Assembly: GCA_025267735.1 (NCBI GenBank)
Contig: CM046293.1
Span: forward strand, 9,386,560-9,450,559
DNA length: 64,000 bases
Direction of reading: 5' to 3'
Source of the DNA: Mactra quadrangularis
Taxonomy: Eukaryota; Mollusca; Bivalvia; Venerida; Mactridae
Part shown: positions 55,620-64,000 of the stretch, piece by piece
How positions within the stretch are numbered: position 1 is the stretch's first letter
Layout of the letters: each line of letters starts with the position of its first letter
Made by a program: the position numbers and the translations under genes
The notes under the pieces: model-generated
Seen by the model: the letters and a program-made list of their open reading frames with translations, nothing else
Told to the model about the DNA's origin: nothing
Database searches by the model: none

Positions 55620-57487
55620 AAAAATAATTGGCGAATAAACTAAACTTTAAACTTTTTCATTTGATAACGCCTATTTCCATTTTACATATTAAATGGCGTT
55701 GTACAAAAAGATAAATTTTAAATAATGAATAAGTAAAACCCTCCACCATAAATACATAATGTACAATGTATATACAATAACACAACACAAAATAAAATTT
55801 ATCACACATGGTGTAATATAGTGTGTAAATGTATTTTTTGTATTGTTTTTATTGAGCTTTTATATTTCATATTTTTTACCTTCATCATTCACAGTTCATA
55901 ATTCGAATTATTTTTTTTTATCATAATTAATGGTACATTTTCTTTCTTTTTTTGATATTGAAAGTTGGTGTCCTGAACAGTATAACATGATGCTACTGTT
56001 AACCGGACATGTCCTGAACAGTGTAACATAACGCAACTGTTAACCAGACATTTCCCAAAGGTGTCGAAACATCAACTATACAGGGCCCTAAATACATCCT
56101 CAAAGGTGTCGAACCATCACCTTTAAACCTGGACATTTTATTGAGCGCACACCGATCTTATATGGAATGCGTTTTTAATAAGCTTGTGCATGCCGAACTT
56201 TTCGGCTGTTACTACCTAATTTATGTCTAACTCACTCATAGAGGCCACCATTGAAGTCAGCAAAGGTTAGACAAAAAAGCGTACGTACATTATGTGGCAA
56301 GACAACTAGACGAGAAATTTTAAGTTAATGCATTTATTTATCTGACGTGTTTTGTAAACATTTCATTTGTTTTGTTTAGCATTAATAAATGATCTTTCTC
56401 CAAGAAATTAATAGCTTCTCTTCTAAACTGTGGTTTAAACTAACACGTATACTCGATTTTCACGGTCTTCGACGTCTATTTGTAGAAAGCACGCTCGAAA
56501 TCATGTTTGGGGACGGTCTAAACCGTTAGCGAAAACACTGACACCATAAACAAAGAAATATTATTAGACCATCACTTATCATAACCCTATTATATGTTTT
56601 GTACATTTATATAGGTGTTTATGTTTTAGTAATCATACTTAATTGCTTTAATCAGTGTTTAATAAGCAATATTCTTTAAAAAATAATGTCTCACTTATAG
56701 AGTATTACAAGCTTAAGCAGTACTTTCATGTTATTAATTTTTGCACTCTTTGATGCTTTGCATCAATATACATTTTGTATTCTTGTTTAAGCTGTTATTC
56801 AGTCGTATGAAACAAGATATGAAAAGACAAGAGAGCGAGACAATCCGCATTCTCACGTCAAAATGAATTCACTCAATCACTTAGTATGTTTACCATTGTA
56901 TGTTAAGGCATTAACTAGTCATGTAAATGTTAGAATAGATCATAAAAAGTAGAGAAATAGTGATAATTTGATATCATCTGGTAGCTTATTCCATAGACTG
57001 GGGCCCACTGTACTAAAACTTCGGTCACTGAATGTTTTTTTTCTTATTTACTGGTACCTAAAAAATTCCTAAAAATTCAGGTCTAAGACCAGATCTGCTT
57101 TGTACAGGATTTGGAGAATTTCTGTCAGATATGCAGGTGCAGTTCCAGTAAAACAGTTGTACATGAAAATACATATTTTAAAGTTGATTCTTGCTTTGAC
57201 ATGTAACCAGTGCAGTGAGTACAAAGCATATTTTGAACTGTCTGATTTTTAGCCTTAATACTAGTTTGGCACACATGTTTTGAATTCGCTGAAATTTGCT
57301 AAGATCACATTTTGAAATTCCATACAAGATCAGATTACAGTAATCGATGTGGGACATGGCCAAAGATAGGACTAGTGTTTCTGTTGCATCTTTATCCAAA
57401 TATTTTCTTATACTTTTGATACGTAAATAATTGAACATGGCAGTTCTACCTTTTGTTTTGATGTGATCTTCAAAGCTTTTCATCAGT
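55620..57487. other. Copy 2-specific insert of about 1.9 kb
   Basis: Not present between 20,740 and 20,760 of copy 1. The left two thirds are AT-rich and unidentified, with two imperfect direct repeats (about 43 bp at 55,968-56,052 containing 'tgtcctgaacagt', and a 'caaaggtgtcgaa..catca' pair at 56,053-56,130). The right third is a LINE fragment. Confidence 0.6.
56930..57487 (-). pseudogene. LINE fragment: RT C-terminus and ORF2 end
   Basis: On the minus strand a 101-codon frame (57,178-57,483) encodes 'MFNYLRIKSIRKYLDKDATE', 'SHIDYCNLILYGISKC' and 'QRIQNMCAKLVL', typical of the RT thumb region. After a frameshift, 'LHWLHVKARINFKI', 'FTGTAPAYLTEIL' and 'SFSDRSFSTVGPSLWNKLPD' follow. These are hallmark C-terminal motifs of CR1/L2-like LINEs. 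The 5' end is cut at about 57,487, consistent with truncated integration. Absent from copy 1. Confidence 0.85.
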
Positions 57488-57930
57488 AGAGTTAGGCCAA
57501 ACCCGGATCGGCGGGATGACGGGCAGGCGAACGACCGGTGTTGTAAACAATTACGTTCTAGTATTTAATAAGTGTAATATCTCTGCCATTTATACTAGGA
57601 CCTTAATGAAACGTTCATACAATGACAGTATATTATGTTATTTTATGTGATTAACAGAATTACGAAATAACCATAGCAACTCAACCATGCTTAATTATGA
57701 AAACTTTCTTTTGTTTTTTTGTTATTTCATATTTTGAGAAAAAAAGTATGAAGCCACTAAAACATTTCCTTGCCCAATATAAGTTGTATTTCTGAAGCCT
57801 TATATTCTATTTTATTCAATTAATTATCCATGACAATGATTTAGATTTAGATGAAACATGAATTGTGTTCTCTATGTAACCGCATTATGGTGAAAATTCG
57901 GCTTAAATGTGGTTTCAAGTTTGCTTTTCA
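57488..57930. other. Duplicated non-coding stretch
   Basis: Counterpart of 20,755-21,265 with small deletions; begins with the 'cccggatcggcgggatgac' GC-rich segment. Confidence 0.4.
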
Positions 57931-58190
57931 GCGCGCCTGGATTTCATATCTAGTGTCACGAAGGGGTGCGGGTTCGAATTCCACCTGAGTAGGTTATACT
58001 CTTCCATAAAACATTGACAATAATGTCAATTTTCCTGCTTTAATAATGTACATGGAGAAGTTTTCTGACATGATGGAAGAATACGTGAGTACTGGTTATA
58101 GACAATGACCCAGAAAAGCTAGATTAAGTGCAATAGTCGCCATAATATAACTTAAATTCTGTTGACAAGGCGTTAAACCCAGTATAAAAT
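57931..58190 (+). mobile_element. SINE family A, copy 2 orthologue
   Basis: Retains part of the head ('gcgcctggatttcatatc', 'gggtgcgggttcgaattcc'), then body and tail 'gtcgccataatataac..tgttgacaaggcgttaaaccc'. Orthologous to 21,270-21,478. Confidence 0.85.
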
Positions 58191-58239
58191 TTGACAAAAT
58201 TATATCAAACACACGAAATAAACGTCTATATCCTTGTTA

Positions 58240-61200
58240 AAATCAAGTATAGAACATACTTTCATTCGTATAAGGTTGATTTAGATAGAGACAATAACTA
58301 AATCATATTTGTTATAAGAATAAATAAACGATGACACCAAAACAAAAATTCATAATCTGACACTTTTTTACATCGTGGGGTTTAAATGATTGAAGTAAAC
58401 AGGTCGAAATGTTACAACTTGTATAGGTTCAATTACTCTTAGATAACACCAAACAATTTATCTTCATCGTAATTTAGAATATAGCATAATGCCGACAGGT
58501 CTCCAGTGAACTTGTTATTTTTGTTGCAATCTATCTTGATACAATCTGAGAACAAGTTTCTGTTATCTAAATCAGTGCTATACCTCATTTTGATATACTG
58601 ACTGGTGTGTTTTTGTCGTATCATTATTATCAGTGTTGCTTTATCTTTAATCACTTAATCTTGGACTATGGTAACAATGATAATGCCTGAGTAATCAAAA
58701 AGTGGCGTTTTCTTTTACCACTACCTTTGACTGGGGTAACAATGATAATGTCCGAATGATTTTAAAGTAGCGTTTTCTTTAAGGTAGAATACCCATAATA
58801 CACATATCAAGGAATTAGCTTTTTGCTTCTTCCTTTATCATCAGGATTAAATCCTAGATTCACTGGCAAAATATTTCAACTTTTTACCGTCAAATAAATT
58901 TTTTATAACATTTTTTTTGAAAATTGGGTGATGAGTAAGAATTGTACTATAAATTTGAAGGGGTATATGTCTTTTAAATGTAAAAATGAATTTAATAATC
59001 AAATTATTTTCATAAATAATGTCTCATAAAATTCACAATACTTTTATGAATGCAAATACATCAACTTTAATATCTTTACAATGCCATTTTTACTTACATA
59101 ACAAGTTAATCGTAGGGAGACCCAACAGAAAATGTGACGATTTTCATCGGCTTTAAAAAACTCAAGTCCGTATCCTTATCTTTTGACTATGAAAACAGTT
59201 TCTGCACTCCAAGTTACCCATTAAAAAAATCACCTTATACCATAAGGTAATGAATAAAAGAAAGAAAAAGAATTTTCACCACAGATAACTCCACAAAACG
59301 CCATTTCAATACATCGACCCCCTTTTTGAAAAAAATGTCAAAACTCTAGTGACCATTCTAATTTGAAATAAACACTTCTTTACAGTACATATTTTACTTT
59401 TAAATGCCATTATTGTCTATTTAAAGACTAAATAATGGTATTTTACGGTCTAAATGCATAAATCGTCAACAACTTATTGATTACGAATTTGTTTGGGGAC
59501 GAATCTGTTAGGGGACGAATCTTTTCGTCCATTTTTTAAATTGGATTTTTAAACTTCCGGTTTAAATTTTTACACGAATTCTATCTATTTTCTCAAATAA
59601 TTGGGTAAATTAATAATCTTTTTAGGTAATATATAAGGAAAATAATAATAATATTTTAAAAATGAAGCATTTACACCATAAAAAAGTATATCCGATCTTT
59701 ATCGATTTATAACGACACCTACGGAAACTTCTTACGTAATTTGTCGACATGACCCGACATCGCCCGAAGTTTGACAGCAGCTATTATGGGAATTCTGCCT
59801 TAATCACTCTTTTGGACTGTGAATACAATAATAATGTCCGTGTATTCCGAAAGTTGCGTTCTCTTCAATCTCTATTACGGACTATGGTTGCAATGATAAT
59901 GTCTGAGTAATCCGAAAGTTGCGTTCTCTCAAATCTCTATTACAGACTATGGTTACAATGATAATGTCTGAGTAATCCGAAAGTTGCGTTCTCTTAAATC
60001 TCTATCTTCGACTGTTGTAACAATGATACAGTCTGAAGTTATATTTTCGTACACTGTACCTATTCTTATGATTGTCTGATGAATCTTGAGTGGCAATTTT
60101 TCTTTTAGAGGATTTATTAAAAATATTTTCAAGGACCACTTATGTCATTATTCGGGCAACCGATCTTTGGTAATTGGTTGCCCGACGTTAAAATATGGTT
60201 GTCCCGGGCAATCGTTAATTTTGCAAACTGTCCGAGTAATCCAAAAGTAGCGTTCTTTTAAATCACTGTCTCGGACTATGGTTACAATGATAATTTACGA
60301 GTAATCTGAATACTGAAGTGTGTTTTTGTCGTGTCATGTATTATATCAGTGTTGCTTTTTTCAAGACGTTTTATGTAAGAAATACAAAATCACGTTTGTT
60401 ATAATGTTTCTCTGAAATATTCTCTGAATAACAATTTTCTCTTCAATAACTTGCTAAGCCTTTGAGCAATTAACGACAACTTTATTCAATAAGTTGTAAA
60501 CAGTTAGGTATAATTATATTTATGAAAGCAACTGTGTCAATGTGAATCGTATTATACAAAACGGTATCCACGCTTTTAGTTCAGACAATCGACTTGTGAC
60601 CTAAAATATTTACATTGCATCTTAGACAGAGAAAAAGTTGTATCATAGCATATTGTATGGAAGTAACAAGAAAGGTTAAAGAAATTGTGAGATATTTGTC
60701 TCTGCATGGAATCGCGTTATGTGAAAAGGTCTGCAGAAAACTTTTATTTAGATTATGCAAGAATATTATTTTATACTGTGCTTTATGATTGTCGGCATGA
60801 TATGACGTTTGGTGTTGGTATGCCGTACAACCCAACAAGCGAACAAAAAAGCTTAATGACTAAACCATTTCGTATTTTTGTAGCAAAATACAGTACGTTT
60901 AAAAAGATTTTGAAGCCTGAAAATGGTTACATGACAGTAAACTATACTTAACATGAATAATACATGAGATGAAAAGAAATCTATATGTGTTTATGTAAAT
61001 CTACGTCTGTACAATATTTGTAGACAAAAAGTATGACACGGGTTGTCTGGAACAAATAGGTTACGTTAATATTGTATTCATACCGTACACCATTTTGCCA
61101 ATGCTGTTACATTGTGTTTGTTGCTGTTTTGAAACTACATCACGTGCATTTACATAATCTTGTATTTGTTTAACTTCTAATTAAAAGTGATTGTATTACA

Positions 61201-62440
61201 CCGGTTTTCATTTTTAGCTGTTTGTTAAGAATATATTTTCCGGACGCACATTTTTTCATGGGATATTTACAAGTGAAAAGAGATTTGTGTACGAATAATT
61301 TAAAGCGCAAGGTAACGTAAGTTAAACTATGTATTATAAAAAACGTATAATCAAGCGTCTTACGACCGATGTTAGTCGCAAATTCTTCTATATTGTTTTA
61401 TTAAATTATCGTAAGACTTTTGATAATATGCATTCTCGTACCCCGAGGTTATCAAGATTCTCGATCTAATATTGAGAATCCTACTAGACGCTGGGAACGA
61501 GAATGGATAATATGCTGCCCTGTACGTTTTCACACTCCAAATAAACTTTTAAACATACCATATTTTTTTCTAAAAAATACGAAATGTTAGTCACAAACAT
61601 AACCTTAAATAAACTTCGTGAGATTCCAAAAAAAGTTTTTTGTTGACCTTTTCACCTTTTCTATGCAGAGACAAATATCTAATAATTTCTGTTACCTTCT
61701 TGTTACTTCCAACAACTTACAACATGCTACAATACAATTTTCCCCTCTGTCTATAAATGAGACCAACAAAGAATTTGTCTTAGAAAACGCGTTGGAAATT
61801 TTGTGAATCTCAAATCGTTTGTTTGAACACGAAGCATTGACACAGCTGTTTCTAAATGTTTTTCACATTGACACAGTTGTTTTCATAAAAATATTTATAT
61901 AAAAATGTATACGTCTAAGTCAGTCCTATTGAAATAAAATTCTTTACTCGTTATGACGGGGTTGGAAAGTTCTAGAAAAAAAATTGTCTTACAAAAACAA
62001 ACAATAGCAAACGTGATTTTGAATCTTTTACGTAAAAGATCTTGAACAAAGCAACACTGATAATAATGATACGACGAAAACACACCAGTCAGTATATCAA
62101 AATGAGATATAGCACAGATTTAGATGAAAGAAACTTGTTCTCAGATTGTATCAAGATAGATTGCAACAAAAATAACAAGTTCACTGGAGACCTGTCGGCA
62201 TTATGCTATATTCTAAATTACGATGAAGATAAATTGTTTGGTGTTATCTAAGAGTAATTGAACCTATACAAGTTGTAACATAACGACCTGTTCACTTCAA
62301 TCGTTTAAACTTCACGATGTAAAAATGTGTCAGACTATGAATTTTTGTTTTAGTGCCATCGTTTATTTATTCTTATAACAAATATGATTTATATCTTTTC
62401 TCTTTATGTATCAACCTAATACAAATTAAATATTTAGGAC
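58240..62440. mobile_element. Foldback-like large imperfect palindrome, copy 2
   Basis: Orthologue of 21,540-24,870, enlarged by the 1,017-bp insertion at 58,783. Outer arms are about 58,240-58,650 and 62,035-62,440; inner arms 60,620-60,750 and 61,620-61,770; the 73-bp hairpin is at 61,432-61,504. Near 60,330-60,400 an additional inverted match to the right arm ('cagtgttgctttttt', 'aaatcacgtttgtt') is preserved that is not evident in copy 1. Confidence 0.65.
58783..59799. mobile_element. 1,017-bp TTAA-flanked element, copy 2 only
   Basis: Ends 'ggtagaatacccataata' and, reversed, 'ggcagaattcccataata'. TTAA occurs at both borders (58,779-58,782 and 59,800-59,803), whereas the corresponding site in copy 1 near 22,075 has one TTAA. 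TTAA duplication is typical of piggyBac-type elements; TA duplication (Tc1/mariner) would fit the same bases. No transposase was seen. The interior contains a doubled 'ggggacgaatct' motif near 59,494-59,524. Confidence 0.85.
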
Positions 62441-63499
62441 TTGTGATTTAACAATGATTTACATGTAGACATTTTATTAAAAATGTATATATATTATATT
62501 ATTTTATTGAAAATGTCTCGAACTACAACTTCGACAAACGATGTTTTTCTATTATTGATGTTGTTTAGTTTAAAGATAAAATAACTAGATTTTTCACCAA
62601 ATGTGACAATTACCTCATATGGGTCTTTGTCAAGAAGTTTGATTCAAATCTGTACAATAAAAGCTGAGAAATTGAGCGGACTAATGAAAGTTACATACCG
62701 AAAAGCTGACTCCTATAAACCCCCAAACATAGTTTTGGACGGGGGGGGTATAAAAATTCTGATATGATTGGTTATAAATTGCACCACAGTACTAAATAAA
62801 ACTTCAGTTTTTCAAATCATCTCGTGGCATAATACATGAATATATAAAGCTATATACATGTAAAAAATCAGCATACAAATACATGTACATGTATAAAATA
62901 ATGACATACAGTGTCATCTATAATAACAATTACACTTTTGTAAATTTGTGATTTTTTAACAATACTTTAGAAATTAAAAAAAAACCATATCTTCATAAAC
63001 ATTTACATTGTCGTATATATGACAATTACAATTAATAAAGTATTTCAATTGTAACATTACATGTATATTAAAACTATAATAAAAACATAAAAATATGTAA
63101 ATAAATGGGGAAAAAAACTCTATATAAGACTTGTATTAAGGTTAGTACAAATGTAACTAGTTTGCAATACCCACACATTACCATCGTTAATGGGTCATGC
63201 AAAGCGCAATAATGGCGGCGCCCACCAGGGCATTTTCAGGTTGCAAAATGTATTTTATTTTCTTTTTATTCTGCATGAATACTTTATGACGATGGCCAAT
63301 TTGGTAGAAGTATGGTACTACATATATGTATATAGGTCATTCGAAGTTGAGTGTTTGTGTACTTAAATTCAGCGACCGAATAACCAAAATCTGCAAAATA
63401 GTTAGGATTCTGACATTGAATATTTCGACTCCGTATTTCGGATACTTTACTTACTATAAATGTAACCGAACAACTAAAAATAAGATATCCACTGTATTT
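62441..63499. other. Duplicated non-coding stretch, copy 2
   Basis: Counterpart of 24,871-25,997, including the conserved 'aataatggcggcgcccacc' block at 63,210. Confidence 0.4.
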
Positions 63500-63630
63500 T
63501 TGGGAGAATGGCCGTAGAAATAGTTTCATGACCAAACTCCACGAAAGTATGCTCTGCCTGAGTATGAACCTACAACCCTTTGCTCAGTAGACTTTTGCGC
63601 TACCGACTGAGGTAGCCGTGTGGCTTTGAA
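63500..63630 (-). mobile_element. SINE family B head fragment, copy 2 orthologue
   Basis: Counterpart of 25,998-26,136, with the tRNA head 'acggctacctcagtcggtag' read on the minus strand and the same body truncation point, so the truncation is ancestral. Confidence 0.8.
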
Positions 63631-64000
63631 AATAACTGTAGCTCATTTATGAAAGGTTTACATAGAGGTCCGTCAGGTTTGATAGGTTACATTTTATAAA
63701 ACAGTTGTAACTCTCGTCACAAGACTCTCGATATATTCTCTCAATATTATAACATAATTTTCTTCGTTTACTAGTACAAGGCAATTTAGGATTGAAACTA
63801 TAAAATTGAATAAAAAAAATAAAAAAGTACATGCTATTTAAAATTATCAATAATTTTACCAATGTCAAATAAAAAACTGGTGATCTAGAGAATTGTTTAA
63901 TGTTTAAATAACATACTTCCAATTTCCACTTCTGACTTGATTTAATTTTTCAGGCAAAAAAAGTTCCAACTTTATGATAGATGATAGATGTTAGCATTTA
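63631..64000. other. End of window within copy 2
   Basis: Aligns with 26,137-26,828 after a deletion near 63,808. No gene signal. Confidence 0.35.

Larger units (their letters stand above)
42316..64000 (+). repeat. Segmental duplication, copy 2 (runs off the window)
   Basis: Matches copy 1 from 2,156. Copy-specific changes include loss of sequence equivalent to 2,660-2,805 (at 42,828), empty SINE sites at 43,220 and 51,391, an insert at about 43,390-43,755, an insert at 55,620-57,487, an insert at 58,783-59,799, and loss of about 370 bases near 63,808. The last base corresponds to about 26,828 in copy 1. Confidence 0.85.

Overview
The window looks like a gene-poor, AT-rich, repeat-dense piece of an animal nuclear genome, most likely a lophotrochozoan and probably a bivalve mollusc. 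The grounds are tRNA-headed SINEs with a common 3' tail of the kind described from molluscs, CR1/L2/Jockey-like LINE remains, hAT- and Tc1/mariner-type non-autonomous elements, a GT splice donor, and no bacterial-style operons, ribosome binding sites or long intact ORFs. The species cannot be fixed from the sequence alone.

The main structure is a large duplication. Copy 1 begins at about 2,156 and copy 2 at about 42,316, an offset of 40.16 kb. Two blocks align by eye: 2,156-4,172 with 42,316-44,253, and 11,439-26,828 with 47,154-64,000, where copy 2 leaves the window. If the copies are head to tail, copy 1 spans 2,156-42,315 and the junction is preserved at 42,315, immediately after a truncated SINE head. 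The first 1 kb of the window is a third, more diverged match to 18,331-18,840, so duplication in this locus is older and may extend upstream.

The only convincing protein-coding sequence is a first coding exon of a class A (rhodopsin-like) G-protein-coupled receptor, present once per copy (15,444-15,648 and 50,964-51,168, + strand). Each encodes a short extracellular N-terminus and TM1 and ends at a GTGAGT donor in phase 1. The two exons differ at five bases, all silent, while neighbouring non-coding DNA has diverged more and carries indels. No TM2-TM7 exon was seen in the window, so the pair may be alternative first exons of one gene continuing downstream, or the starts of two genes with long introns.

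The rest is mobile-element archaeology. Four SINE families (called A-D here) occur; at least A, B and D share a related 3' tail. Comparing the copies dates insertions. SINEs at 3,212-3,499 and 15,893-16,167 are in copy 1 only, with empty sites at 43,220 and 51,391. A TTAA-flanked element at 58,783-59,799 and an insert with a LINE 3' end at about 55,620-57,487 are in copy 2 only. Other structures are a 3.3-4.2 kb foldback-like palindrome in both copies, a hAT-like element with a perfect 8-bp target duplication carrying a LINE 3' end and a hairpin (30,514-32,180), several small MITEs, and satellites, one of which (32,503-33,058) creates long spurious open frames.

Coordinates of ancient repeats are by-eye estimates and may be off by tens of bases; element ends defined by target duplications or by empty sites are more exact.
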